Below, piece by piece: positions 26,481 to 39,438 of a stretch of DNA of 64,000 bases (position 1 is its first letter; every line of letters begins with the position of its first letter). The stretch comes from Datnioides undecimradiatus (taxonomy: Eukaryota > Chordata > Actinopteri > Lobotiformes > Datnioididae). Location: positions 5,268,923 through 5,332,922 of the forward strand of contig WARS01000007.1 of the NCBI GenBank assembly GCA_008933995.1. The letters run 5' to 3'. A model generated the notes under the pieces. That model searched no databases. It was not told the origin of the DNA and saw only the letters and a list, made by a program, of their open reading frames with translations. A program made the translations under genes and the position numbers.

Positions 26481-27317
26481 TATTGATGCTGGGTATTTGA
26501 ATCTTATTATTATCTTCATTTCGTCTGAAACTTGTAACCCTCTTAAGAAAGTTGCTTTGCTATTATTATTTTTACTCTTATTCTAATCACTAGGACCTGC
26601 CCTCCTGGCAACACACAAAGGTTCTTACATAAATTTGGCCATATTTCAATAAAATGGAAACTGTAGGATGTCTACTATGTTGTCTGAACAGCGTTTGAAT
26701 AGCGTCATATGAACATGCAGCACATAGATCGTAAGGTGTGCTACATTGGAAAGTAATAAAGCACTGAAAGGTTGTTGAAGCCAGCTGAATCCTGGTGCAC
26801 TATGTGCTGACAAGTGGTTTATTGATGCGGTCTCTTTGCAGACTTTCATTACTGAAGGCGAAACAGTCAAATAAGTGGGTGTTTAGCTGTGCGGTCAAAT
26901 TAATATGACTCACAAACTCTTCTGAGTTGGCAAAACATGGGCATCTGTAATATAGGACTGCACAAGATATAATGTGTTAAATATAAGGCAGACTTACCCT
27001 ACTGTTTAAGATCTCTTATTTTAGTAGGTGTTGCTTTGGGGAAAGTATCTTTGATCCATACTATTGCTTTGTCTTTCCACCTGCTCAGTCAGATCGGCGT
27101 CCTCTGAGGTTCCTAAATCATATGAATAACAAAGGAGAGCTTCTGTTTGTGTTTTGCTTTTCTTTATTTTTTTATTAAGCACACCCACACTAAAGGGTAT
27201 TATCATAATCTTACTCATAGCGTCACTTCAAAAAACACTGGGTAAGCTCAAGCTCAAACAAAAATGTGGACAAACTGATTTATACATGTTTACCCGCCAC
27301 TGCATCTTTCCACTTTG

Positions 27318-27362
27318 CACACAAACACACACAAACACACACAAACACACACACCACACACA
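27318..27362. repeat. CA-rich minisatellite, ACACAAACAC units
   Basis: Roughly three 10-bp ACACAAACAC units grading into CA repeats. It accounts for the Thr/His-rich run in the plus frame across this stretch. Confidence 0.85.
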
Positions 27363-27395
27363 GACACTCACTCACATGCAGTCCCTTCCTGGCAG

Positions 27396-27535
27396 GGCTC
27401 CCCGGTTAACTGGGCTTGTAAATCATCTGCACAACATCAATGGAGAAACATTTGTCACCTCCAACGCCCGCCTGACTCAGCATCTCCTTAACTGTCCTCA
27501 AGGAACAACGGCGAGGCACGCAGGATGTCGAAGAG
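27396..27535 (+). other. candidate internal exon
   Basis: Bracketed by CCTTCCTGGCAG and by GAG|GTCAGG (a weak donor). One frame is fully open (46 codons, e.g. LVNHLHNINGETFVTSNARL). Base composition is more balanced than the AT-rich flanks. No family recognised. The frame runs on through low-complexity sequence on both sides, which weakens the case. Confidence 0.18.
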
Positions 27536-29147
27536 GTCAGGGGGTGATTTTTATTTTTTTTAAATTTTTTTTCTGAAGAGAATGATCAAACTACTAATTC
27601 TGCTGCTCGCCACGAAGGGAAGTGAGTTACTATATGTCAAGTTAGCACATCTTAAACTGGGGCCCAGAGAATTGTTTTTACTCAAAAAAGAAAAAAATAA
27701 CATAATTTTTTTTTTTTTTTATAAAAGTGTTTCTAAACCAATTTTCACTGTTAGTTTTGTATCCACAAAACACACACAACAGTTAGTTTTTCTGCTGTCA
27801 CAGGACTTGGATCACCACATGGTAAACAAGGACATCTCATGAAGTCAAGAGCTCATAAAATGTTTTGCTAATAGAGGAAGAAAATGTTAATAAGCTGCTG
27901 AATATCTAAGTTAAAAACACTAAGTGATTAAGCTGGGTGTTTGGAATCCAAATGGTATTTTAAACGTTTTTTTTTCCCTTGCCCAAATTATTTTTTGTTT
28001 TGTCGTTTAATTCAAACACACTATTAATTTATTTTACTGAAAATGATGCACTCTAGCTATTTACCCAGTTCAAATTATCCAACGGCTCAAGGGTTTTGGT
28101 TTTACAGGGAGGGCTTTGGTCCAACCCCTGTTCTACCTTTACAAGTAGGCTCCCACAGTTTAAAGGTGAAATGGTCAGTGACCATGATGGATTCTCTGAG
28201 TGGATACTGGACAAATGTAAGCCAATGACAAATTAATTCCTATAATAATAAAGACTAGTGAGCCAGGTTCCTCTTAGATAATGTGTCCATACTGACCAGG
28301 CAGTCATTCTCCATGATGAATCCATAGATGCCCTCCTCTATGCCTGTGCAATTACCCTGTGTCAGTTTGCCTTGGGCAAGGATCTCAGGTAAATTGTCCC
28401 TGCTAAGCACACGCAGTCCCAACCCACACAAAGACCACTGTTGAATCCCAGGAGGCTGATACAGACGTGCTGGCTGCTACGCTGGTTGTCTGCTTGTAAT
28501 AAAAACTAGGCAATGAAGTGGAAAATTACCATGTGTAAATAATAGTCAGTCTGAGTAATGAAGCTTGATGAAAGATTTAGAATAATAAAAACTGCCACAT
28601 GCCGTTGTTTATGGGTTGTCTGTGAAAAGTAGCACAGCTGCGTCCGGAACAGAAGATGAAACTTTATTAATCATCATACGAGCTTCTTTTTGCATGCTAC
28701 AATATATATATGAATGTATATGAATTGCCAATTAATAGATTTTTTTTGGTCGTTTGCATTGGTGATCAATTGAGAGGATAATGAGCTGTAATTTATAATA
28801 AGATATCTTATTTGAAGGTAAAGAGGTAAATATTGTGAGTAAGTTGTCAACAATACATGTTAGTATTTTTTATATAATAACTAGAAAAGGCACCAATATA
28901 CAAAGAAAGTGTACATTTACTTAGTAAACATTTAAAACCGCTTCCATGATTGAACATGCTTTATTAAATCATAGTTAGGGCTACTTTACTTACACAGAGC
29001 TTAACAAGTATAATTAGAAGAAGTGCACAGAAGATATGTTAGAATAATAGAAATAGATATATATATATAATAAATAATAGAATAATGTCATGCAGTCATG
29101 GTGATGCTAATGGTGATGCTAATATTTCTTTTATAATTGTTTTATAG

Positions 29148-29236
29148 ACTTCACACTGAAGGACCACATCATCAGCCATTGCCTGCACAGAGCTGTGCTC
29201 AGAGAACAGCAGCAGCGGAAGAAGCCAAGTATTTAA
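29148..29236 (+). other. candidate terminal exon ending in TAA
   Basis: A T-rich tract (TTTATAATTGTTTTATAG) precedes it. One frame reads FTLKDHIISHCLHRAVLREQ, then a Gln/Lys-rich end and TAA at 29234. A second frame is also open past this point, so coding evidence is weak. An AATAAA lies at about 29402. Not recognised. Confidence 0.15.
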
Positions 29237-29479
29237 ATATCAAATATGTAAATGTTAAAGGATTGTGACAGACAAAGAACTGGGACATCTTACACAGGTG
29301 AAGCTGCACACTTGTTTTGGCTCTGATGCATAATTTCTCTACAAGGCTTTCTTCATCACACAGACAGGACAGCAGCCTTGTCAGGCTGTTGGTTTTATTC
29401 TAATAAATAATGCATTTAAGCTCAAAGACTTTGCAGCTCCATGTCTTTTTTGCTTGCAATTCGGCACCTCACCTTTCAG

Positions 29480-29512
29480 GTGTGTGTGTGCGTGCGTGCA
29501 TGTGTGTGTTTG
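29480..29512. repeat. (TG)n/(CG) microsatellite
   Basis: TG repeats interrupted by CGTG and CATG steps. Confidence 0.85.
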
Positions 29513-29854
29513 CCTCGCTTTTTCCAGAGCTGGTTCATTGCCATCATGTGGCCTGTGAGATCATCTGCTCACAGAGGTCACATTGCCCCTCTTTCTTCTC
29601 GGCCCTGCTCCACAGTGTTTATCTGTTCTGTTCATTCCCCCTAGTTTGTGTGTCAACCCCACCACCACCTCTCGTACCTGACAGTCAGCAGCCTCAGCAA
29701 CAACCAGGGTGGGATGTCTCCAATTAAACACTGGTAATGATGAGAGTATGTAAGAGGAGGGGGTGAGGGTTTACACTCATTACACCAAGAACAGATGCTC
29801 TCACCAACCCCTGCCAGCCTGCCTTGATGCCCACAGTATGAATACATACATATA

Positions 29855-29885
29855 GATCTCTCTCTCTCCGTCTCTCTCTCCCTCT
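29855..29885. repeat. (TC)n microsatellite
   Basis: TC run with single CCG and CCC interruptions. Confidence 0.85.
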
Positions 29886-31910
29886 ACTGCTTTTAAGCAG
29901 CCTGCTGAATGCCAAGGCAGCCCACGCTTGGCCACAGTTTGTTTCATTTTTTTCTCTCACACACTTATTAAAATCACAATTTCTACATTTCATATCAAAC
30001 ATGATCAAGAGTTGGTCTTCTCTCTCACACTGTGGCGCACACACACACATACGATATTGGTTGTCAGCCCACACTCGGTCAGGGCACTTTTTTTTTTTTG
30101 TCCCAGAGTCACACCCACATTGTCGTGTTTCACTCGAGCATTCACAAGTGAATTTCAAACGTGGGTTGGGATGTAATGTAGTAAAGTAAGGTCAGACCGA
30201 ATGTGAGAATGAACATTCAAAAGGTGCATCGAGTGAGTCAGGCAGCAGGTGCAGAGATCAGACAAAAAAACACCTTTTAAATTACAGTAAAATCTCCACT
30301 GCAACAGTTTATGCAACAGGTCACACATGAAAGTGTAAACTGGGACAGTCATCTTCCTTTTTATCATAATATCAGGATCATTCCGGTTTATTTCAGCTTG
30401 ACTTTGGCTTTGGAAACACTCATTTCTGTCAGTAATCATCACACTGTAGTTATCCCAAATAATGTTTTTTGCTGATCAGTGACTGCTGCAATACCACTTG
30501 GTGTTTTCCAGCTGATACAACAATATTATACGTCTAACAGTTGCCATTTATACAGTATACAGAGGCACTGTATTGTGCAATGACGCGCTGTGCTCCACTG
30601 GGTGGTGCAGGTTAAAGTGCTTTATTAAATTTGTTATATAAAAATCGCACACATTATAGTTTTATACCTCCACACTTCCAATTTGAATTAGTTAATAAGC
30701 ATGCAACTTTGACACTAAGTCTGCTGAAACTATCTCACTTGTTCTGCGTCATTGACTGGCTTTCCTAATTAGCAACTTTAAGATATCATTGTAATTCCCT
30801 GATCGCGTATTTATGGTAAATATCTGTTGATTTTTATTGCTGGCCAGTCCTCTGCACCATCACTTGTGCTAACCAAACAAAGTGCTGAAATCTGAGAATA
30901 TGGTGAACGGGCGCCAACAAAGTCTACAAGGCAGGAAACGAGCATTCAGACAGATTGTAAATGAGCCAACAGTGAAATCTATCTACAACACTAGCAGAGA
31001 GCGAGTGCACCAAAATGTTAATTGAAATAATCCTTCAGCTGCACAAGGAAGCTGTCAGCGTGTCCCAAATCTATACTTTACACTAATTCTGAGCATGTTT
31101 TGCTCAAAGTGGATAAAAAACGAAAATGAATAAAAAACGAGATGGAGGAGCCGCTCGCAGCAGTTTGCTCGAAATAAACTCAGAAACAGCATGTTGTGGG
31201 TTATGTTTGTCTTTGTTTTTTTGTTTGATACTAAATCAAAACACGTTATAAAATGATGACATGACCCATGGTGCAAACATATGCAGCATGCTAACCACAC
31301 TTGCAGAGTGTCAATTGATAAGCTGTCTGTGAAAACACATTTTGCCAGTAGGTGGAAATGGGGACACTTGGTAATGTTCCTCAGACTGTATGTCCCATGT
31401 ACAGTAAGTTCAGCGTGCACTTCTGCAGCAGCAGTAGCTCCTTGCCTTGCCCCTCCCCCTCAGCATCGCTCGCATTATAAATTCTCACAGTTAGCATCTT
31501 AGCTTTAATTTATGGCCTAATGTTGTCATCAAGGGGCCAGGGTCTGCGCTGGCCTCTGCCATCATTCTGATAGCCTGCAGGTAATGGCCAAGTTGCATAT
31601 TGTCACAATTCCAATACATTATTTACTATGAGACATTAAAAAGTAATGCATATTAATAAACAGGCCCAAGGCCAGAGGGCACAACCGCGTTCAGTTCACT
31701 CGTATTTCTCCTTGCTTTCATCAAGGAGACACTTCATAATAAATGTAGGGCCAAATCAACACTCAAGGGTCTTTTCTCTTGCCAACACTGCTTTTCTGAA
31801 TTACTATAGTGGCCACTGTAAACATATAATTGAGTAATTATTTTGTTATTCCTTTCACTCAACCAGTATTTCTTTTTTTCAAGCTATTCCATTGCCAGTT
31901 TTAATTTTAT

Positions 31911-31927
31911 TTATATATATATATATA
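31911..31927. repeat. (TA)n microsatellite
   Basis: About eight TA units in T-rich sequence. Confidence 0.8.
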
Positions 31928-32639
31928 CACTCAATCAACCTTTTTTCATACATATCCTCAATCACATTATCTGCTGCAACCTGGGTACGACCTCACTTCA
32001 GATTAACCCTATAACCCATTTGTATCATATTTGCTATGCCATATCATAAGTTTCTGAGACCTTTATCTTATCAACACGATCAATACATTAAACAAGAGCC
32101 CATGTAATCTATTCCATGCATGGTACCTCACAATCCATCCATCACATATTAGGAAAGTAAAACGCAGAAAAAAAGGAAAGAAAGAAAAGAATAAGCCCAT
32201 CAATACTCAGTTCAGCTCTCAGTGTAAAGTTTTAGTAATGAACTTGGTGTGAATTTAAAATAGGTATTGTAATTATTAAAGCCTGCAAATACTACTGGGT
32301 ACACTTGTGACTCTGTCTTTACAAACCCATGCTGTTCTGTCCAAACCAACAGTGCCTTGTTTAAAATTCTACTGGGGATCCCAAAGCTGCCAAAAATAAC
32401 AAATTTGTCAGGCAGGAGTTTGGAGAAATGTGTCACGTAACAGAGCAGCTCCATGGAGTCTTGTCACTTCCAGACAATAACATCATAACAGTCATGGATT
32501 GAATAGGAAATACCTATATGGACTTTCTATTTTCAGCAAACGTATATGGGAAAATCAAAAGTTTCAGATTTTAATTACTTCTTGAGCTAACAGCGTTTTC
32601 TGTCTGCACTCACCAGCCTTTTAAATCACTTGCCTCGGG

Positions 32640-32960
32640 CGGGGGTGCCAGCTGAAAATCCCCTGTGTTCCTTGGATCAATATCAAAATAATGAAATAGA
32701 CCATATCAAACATCATTGGGTTTCACCACCCTTTAAATCACATTTGAATTTCAATAGAGATAAATTGTTTCTGAATCGCTACATTAATATGCATGTGAGC
32801 AAATTAGGAATAAAAATACAATTTGGAGTTATTTGCTATTTTCAGTGGCAAATCCAGTATAAATATAATATTGTAGTTTGGATTCTCAGCCCTAAATGAG
32901 CTGCGGAATTCTTCAATTAAGCATCACCGCTTTATATGACAGAGCAAATTCCTTTTCATA
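32640..32960. promoter_or_regulatory. possible conserved noncoding element
   Basis: A ~320-bp stretch without repeats and rich in homeodomain/POU-like words: ATTAATATGCATGTGAG, AAATTAGG, CAATTAAGC, several ATTTGAAT and AAATCCAG words. Composition and word use resemble developmental enhancer elements in vertebrate gene deserts. This is an impression only; I cannot align it to another species. It contains an 89-codon frame that looks accidental. Confidence 0.2.
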
Positions 32961-33706
32961 TACATTTCGCCGCTCTGCTAACGTGCTGATGTGTGACGAT
33001 AACATGGGAACATTTGTCACTAAAACGAGATGGTGGAGTAAGTGAAGCCAACAGATAAACAGATGCTTTCTTCCTTTAAAAAGGAAACATCTGTGCCCTT
33101 GTTACCCTCTGCTTTATGTCATTTTTATGCAGGTCAAGTGCTGTAAGTGCTTCCACATCTGCTACAGTTTATATAAGATGCAGATGCATCATCTGCTGAG
33201 AGGAGAGCCCCCCATGGCTGAGTTAAGTCCTCTCATCATTGATTCATGCACTTGGGGAAAAGTGACAAATTGGACGCCTTGCTTCTGTAAGAGGACCTTA
33301 TGGATCAGTCCATGTGGGGAGGAGAGACATCCTGTGCTCACTGTCAAGTCTGTTCAGCTTAGAGGACAGCTATGGCTCAGTCATGCAACATGACTGAGAA
33401 GCGAGAGCACAAGAGCTTGTAGGATGTTGTACTTTCCTCAAGGGATTTATTTTAACTTATGTTAATGAGTAAACAATACACAGTAATGAAGAATTTGTTC
33501 GGAAGTAAGAAAGAAAGAAAACAAATACCAGAGTCCTGGTAACCAAAATGGTCATGGCTGCTGTATAAAGAAACTGCCAGGCACAGCCATCCACTTCAAA
33601 ATATAATACAGTGTGTTGCTGTTGTAATTCCTGTCGACACATTTGAAGAAAATGTGTCCACAATGTGCAAGAAACAATTTGTGAAATGTGAAGCTGGCAA
33701 AACATT

Positions 33707-33722
33707 AAAAAAAAAAAAAAAA
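33707..33722. repeat. poly-A tract
   Basis: Sixteen A in a row after 'aacatt'. It could be a retroposon tail, but no element is recognisable just upstream. Confidence 0.8.
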
Positions 33723-34053
33723 GCGAACCCTAAACCAATGTTATAGGTCATTTTAGGTGTTGCTTACGATGTTGTCAGTCCTAATTAGTCAAGCAAATGT
33801 GTCACATCACGATCCAGCAAGGGCGACTACAACAAATCCGAATCGTACCATTTTCATTTCATCTGTACCGAAAACGTCATTTTTCAAACAAGCAAAAGCA
33901 GAATTTGTTTTTGGAACTTCTGCGCTTTAAGAAGTATTGGAGGAGGAGAAGGAATTAAAATTGGCTGAAAGAAATGAAAAGGTGTACTGAGGTAAAGGTT
34001 AACAACATTGTCCACCGGGAACAGCAAAAAGAGAAAGCTAAGAATAATAAAAC

Positions 34054-34071
34054 TTTTTTTTTTTTTTTTTT
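34054..34071. repeat. poly-T tract
   Basis: Eighteen T. It could be an antisense retroposon tail; nothing recognisable lies downstream. Confidence 0.8.
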
Positions 34072-36104
34072 AAATAAAGAAACAAGCTAATGACCAAAAG
34101 TGGTGAAAGGCACTGTATGATTGTGAAAAGGGTCATAGAAAGTATGCGGTCAGAATTTGTTAAGGTTTAGCAGAGGAAGACGGGCACATGTATCTCTGCT
34201 TCTCACTGTGCTGCCGCATGAAATATGCAATAAAAGCATTTGTTCAGAAACCCTGCAGGGACTCTGCAGAAATGTATTTATCAATCCGCCCTTCTATAAT
34301 TTCTGTCCTCTCTCTCTAGCCTCCAATCACAGCCATTACCAGATGTCTCTGGAGTACAGAATCCTGAGCTGTGTACTGAGGAATAATGAAGAAGCCAGAG
34401 TGAAAATATGTCAAGCGCTGGCTTTCAGTTGGAGCTGAATTCAGATCGACTGTGAAGAAGCCACAGCTGGAGTTACAGAGGTTATCCAGAGGGGTTCGGT
34501 TCCTGCGGAGATGCTAGCTGGTGATGCGTAGCTGCAGTGGCAGTGCAGGTGAGTGCATCTGGGTGCTCTGTGAAGTGTGACACACCTTGCTCCCGAGGCG
34601 ATGCATGGAAGATAGGAGAAGGGGTTATCGCCCTCTGGCTTGATGCACACTGCTGCACTGTTGCGCGTGGTGAGCATGAGGGTCTCGTCATGTATGGTCC
34701 ATTTATGGAGTTAAAGTGTTTGCACTACATGAATTATTCATCATTGAGCCTTGTTGGAAAATTGGCACATACAAAGAGTACTTCAAACATATAAAAAAAA
34801 AATACATGCTTGCATCTGACAGAGCGCAAAAAACTTTAATCAAAGAGGAGAAATGGTGTCTTCTGCCTTGATCTGTGTTGAACTGCATTGCATCATTTTG
34901 TGCAATGTCCCTCTTGTGGTTACCAGTTAGCTAAAAAGCAGCTCCTCCTGCCACACAGTCGCCTGGATGAGACTTTATTGTGACAGTGAGTGGAGGTCCC
35001 CAGTGACTTCCTGTCCACTGATGTGTTTGCTGCGAGTATCATGAGTAACGGTGCTCAATTTCCATGTTTTGACATATGAGGGGACATTTGATAAATAGTT
35101 GGAGGACCTGAGCACATAAATGAGGCATAAATAATGCATAAATTAAGTGCCATTTTATGGAGAGATGTCAGTGCGTTTCTCCAATAACGGGAAGATTAAT
35201 GACCTGACTGTGGAGGGGGAAATACTGCATAGGAGTGCGGCGGAAAGATCAAAGGGATGAGTCCACACTCTGACTGTTTTCAATCAATATACCCGTGTAT
35301 TTACAGAGACTGGATGGATGATGCAAGCAAAGCAAACCTCAGCTGAAGTTTCTGGGAGGAAGAAAAAGTAGGCATTTAGTATGACAACTTACTCAACATG
35401 AAAAAGCTCTCTTCCTCTCCACTACTGCGGGATATTTTCCAAGGATTTTGCGGCCTGACAAAAACCAAGGCCACTGAACGCGTTGCTCAACATCACCTCT
35501 TGTTTTCTCTTATGCGGAGCACTTTAACAAAGCTCAAGGACAAAAGCCAACAACAGCCAAGTGGCCGCCAACGTGCAGGTACATTCTGCACGGGCGTGAA
35601 AGGAAGCAAACTCCATAGACCACAAAGAACAAAACAAACTTGCCAGGCATTATCACTGAAACTGATTTATCAATCTCATCGCCATGCTTGGAGTAGCCCA
35701 CTAAATGAGAAAAAATGTAACTGGCAGCACAAAGTTTTACTGTTGCAGTCGCGTGTCAGCGGCAAACACAAGGAGAAGTCAGGAGACTGAAAGATGAGGA
35801 CAAACTGTAGTTAATGGATAACATTATTGACTCCAGAGGATAAAAAGTTAGTCAGTCTAGCTTCTTACTCTGTACTCTGCCATAGTTTGAACCTGGTGAA
35901 TTTGCCCACTAAGACTTATAAGGGTGTACTTTATAAAGTCATTTGTAGTGGTACCTTTTTTTCATGGTTTTATTCATGATGTCCAGAGGATGAATCATGT
36001 CTTGTGGGCAGCCACTCAGGACAGCAAATTTCTTTTGAGTAAAGAAGAACTGATATTGTGATTGAAGCTAGCTCTGTGCATAGGGGAATCTCTTGGCCTG
36101 ATGC

Positions 36105-36375
36105 ATTACAGTATTCATTAGAATGTTTTTGTTTGTGTGGAAAATACCTGAAATAAAGAATTGTTGTTTTTGTTCCCGATGTTGTACCACCATCTTTCTA
36201 CTGTAGCCCAGAAAGTACTAATGAAACATTGGTTCTGGGGGCAGGCTTTTGCTGCCACATTAGGTCCTCCTACACACTTGAAATAGCCAGATGATTGGAA
36301 TGGTTTTGAGTTTGTTGCACTTTGCAACTTCACCAATAGGTCCCACTAATTTCGACACACTGAAAAAATTGTTAA
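36105..36375 (+). repeat. percomorph interspersed repeat
   Basis: Two blocks match, in order and orientation, a very common fish repeat: 'catctttctactgtagccca' then 'aaacattggttctgg', 'gtcctcctacacacttg', and finally 'gttgcactttgcaac', 'ttcaccaataggtccc' and 'actaatttcgacacactg'. Intact copies end with 'ctacacactg' then 'aacctttaa'. The copy is diverged. It explains the antisense frames at 36118-36523. Family name unknown; identification from memory. Confidence 0.7.
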
Positions 36376-38878
36376 AATGCTCCAAGATCGAGTTTAATCC
36401 ATTCCCATGTTTGAGTCCATAGCACAAGTGCATTGGAGTTCTCAAATGCTGAATCCCTACATGTAGAAACAGCACAATGTAATATGTTGATATATGCTTT
36501 TGTAACCCAGTGTTCAAAGTCACTTCTTTAAATAATAATTACAGTGTGACCACTATACTACCACTATAGATACATCACTTTCCCGAGGCCGTGGTCGCCT
36601 CACGCATCTATATCATCTGCCTGTAGTTCAGTATCATTTCCTCTTTGTCATGGAGATGCATGTCCGTGTGACTGTGAAGGTGGCAAGACTGTCACTCATA
36701 CTAATGCCAGCAGACAGCTATGTGTGTGTCTCTTAGCTATTTCCTGTGTGCCGGGGCATTCAGACATCGGCAGCTGTCCTCTTCAGTTTCTATCCCTAGT
36801 GCTTGGAGAAGACCTGACACTGTGCCTCCCTGACACAGAAACCTCCTGCACCCGTGGGCAGCTCTCTGGCCCAACAACCAGAAAAATAAAGAGATATCAT
36901 CAGTGGAAGGTCACGATGAATATCCCCACCATCACTCAGAGCTGATCTAATGTTCACTGTGGCATAACTGATGACTGATGTAATTGACATTGCATAACTA
37001 ATCTTACATATTCCACAGAGGCTGATGATAGTTTCCCAGCAGATGAGCTCAAGACTTTAGAAAGTCTGAACACTGGAAAAGGTGACCTGCGGCTCATCTA
37101 ATCTAAATAGGGGGAATGACACTTAAAATTCATGGGGACAATCTCTGCAGTCTTGTTCATTTGGAGTTCTCTCTAATTTGCCAAGGAGAAACGGCATGGC
37201 GGCAAATTGAAAATAATTGCGGTGATTATGGCAACATCTGTAATGTTCGATAAATGTAGGTCAAGGGCAAATATCATCTTTGGAGGAAAACTATCTTTGG
37301 CGCCACCATCTTTCCCCATTAACTTTAAGGTGTCATGGTCAGGTGACATATTTCCAACTGACCTAACAGTGTAATCTATACCAGATTTCATCATTTGAAG
37401 GATTGTCGTGCTGTCGTGCTGAAATTTAAATCGTTGCGAATTTGTGTGGGCATCCTTAGGCGGGAAGATTTTTGGGCTTTTGTTTTTGATGCAGTACCAC
37501 AAAACATGAAGATTTCAGAATTCCCACAGCAAGGTTATAAACACTACCTTTCGTCTTTTTACAGTAATCAATATTCAGCTGAGTGGGTGACCTGCCAACC
37601 AACTGAGTGACTCTCTTGTATGTTTTTGTCAACAAAAAAATGATATTTTCCCTGCCTAACAGCTAAAAATTGAAGTGGGAAAAAGACCAAAAAAAACCAA
37701 TACAAGCAGGAGTTAACATATTGTAATGTGATTTTGCTTTGGCTTCTGACTACTACTTGCAAGTACCAAGCAATTGGATATGTAGAGTTCATTCTTTCTT
37801 TTTAGTACATTTGGCCGAACTGTGAATGTATTTTCCCGTCAGGGTCTAGGATAAAAAAAAAGTTGTTTTATGTTCAGAATGTACATCAATTTTCATTAAT
37901 TGGGTTGCTTATTTGTATAGACTGAATTAGTTGTTTTAATGTCATAATTTAGGAATTTAATAGAATTTTTAAACACTACTATCGGTCTTGAATGAATGCA
38001 TGCTGTTGGAATTAAGACTCATACTTGTAGACAGTTTCTAACCTTTTTGTACCTGGTTTTGCCGAGAGTGACCAAACCAGATACACTTGATGACTACAGA
38101 TGGGATTTGATGATTTAGTTGGAGTCTGGAGTGTCATTTAAAGCCATCCTGATGTTCCAGACAGTCCAAGGTGTGAAAAGTGAAGGTGAAAGCTCAATAA
38201 AATTGCCCTACAGAAGAAGATTTCATGACAAAGAGACAACATCGATCAGAACAGGCGTCACACTTCTCAGCCTGTTTGTCCATGGCTACATGCAGCTTGT
38301 TTGGCTTGAGGGTGTTAAAGCAAAAAAAGATGACTTCTCCAATGAACTTACTCTGCAAAAGAAATTCTATGAAAGCATTTGAAAGTTACTGTTCACTAGC
38401 AAAGCGTGAAGTGAGGTGACATGACCATCAGCATGGATGGATGAACTGCCCTCACTTACCAACAATCAACAATGCTTTCATGAGGGAAGCCTGTCTTTGA
38501 GCCTAAAGAAATAGTTATCTAAATATAATCATTATTTAATCACAGGTGTGGCAAATAGGAGATGTTCATATTTGGAAACCAAGCACCTCATTTTGAATGG
38601 TGCCAAGACCTGGGAGATGATTATCTCCATTCTTTAGGAATAGGTGGAGGAGATCAAACATCATGGCCTCCTCTGGCAGTGAAGCATCGCTTTGCTGATA
38701 GCTCAGGCTGCTCATCTAGACATTTATTCATCCTTTATTGCCGTCATTCATTTGTCACATCTGTATTATTACAAATTGATCTCTTAATCTTTCCAATTGT
38801 GTATGCTGTTCTATTTCCCTTTTAAGACAAGGCAATAACCATCTGCACATACATACTGTGGGTGTTCATGCATGGCAT
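36376..38878. other. noncoding interval
   Basis: Open frames are at most 109 codons (antisense 37173-37502) and none shows a family signature. No simple repeat of note. Nothing else recognised. Confidence 0.55.
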
Positions 38879-39431
38879 AAAGCGGTAATTCCCAACCCCA
38901 GGTGCACTTGTAACCAGGAAGTACCTCACTGGGTGTGTGGAGCTCAACTCATTTATAGAAAATATGAAGAAAGATTAGTTTAAAAAGTCATCTGTAACAC
39001 GCTTAGCTCATCTATGCTATAGTTAACCATACATGATTGAAATAGCTATAACACACATTGAAACATGAGCTAGAAATAATGGATATATAGTGTTAAAAGT
39101 TGAAGGAATGGGTTAGCTATCAACAATAGAAAAATACTGTAAAATTAGCTATAAGCAAAAGCAACAAACAACAGAAAAATCATTTAAACATTAACTAAAA
39201 GCAATTGAATGCCTCACAAAATCAGCAATGAACAAAGACTTGAAAAGGGAACAAAAGGTAATGGATAGTATTAACAATGTAAATGCTATCTATTTGTCTT
39301 GCTGTATTTTGTATTCCCTACTCTTTTTTTCTGGATGGAAATCGTTGGAAAGAACAAGCACTTTTCCTCTGTGTGGATGTTGCAGCTTACAACTGGTCAC
39401 TCAATGACATTTCCCCTTTGAAAACCACTTT
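38879..39431. mobile_element. hAT-like non-autonomous element
   Basis: The left end reads AAAGCGGTAATTCCCAACC and the reverse complement of the right end reads AAAGTGGTTTTCAAAGG. Both resemble the hAT terminal motif 'CAGNGGTTCNCAA'. Flanks carry ATGGCAT on the left (38872-38878) and AAGGCAT on the right (39432-39438), a plausible decayed target duplication (hAT elements make 8 bp). The interior is AT-rich and noncoding, with repeated AGCTAT and CAAAAG-like words. There is no transposase. Exact ends are uncertain by one or two bases. Confidence 0.5.
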
Positions 39432-39438
39432 AAGGCAT

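Larger units (their letters stand above)
26481..36104. other. noncoding interval with microsatellites
   Basis: Outside the separately listed exon candidates (27396-27535, 29148-29236), simple repeats and the conserved-element-like stretch (32640-32960), nothing is recognisable. 28650-29100 is very AT-rich, with TA runs near 28705 and 29057 and a 12-bp direct duplication (ATGGTGATGCTA twice) at 29099-29122. The 130-codon frame at 35398-35790 has no family signature. Confidence 0.5.

Noticed and set aside
29724..30158. 144-codon minus-strand frame
   Set aside because: It crosses the TC and CA microsatellites, which give the Arg/Glu and Cys/Val runs; best explained by low complexity.
34433..34549. 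Exon candidate before the strong donor GTGCAG|GTGAGT
   Set aside because: All three frames contain stops; a noncoding exon remains possible but nothing supports it.
35398..35790. 130-codon plus-strand frame with a basic peptide
   Set aside because: No recognisable domain or splice support; length is within chance for 64 kb.
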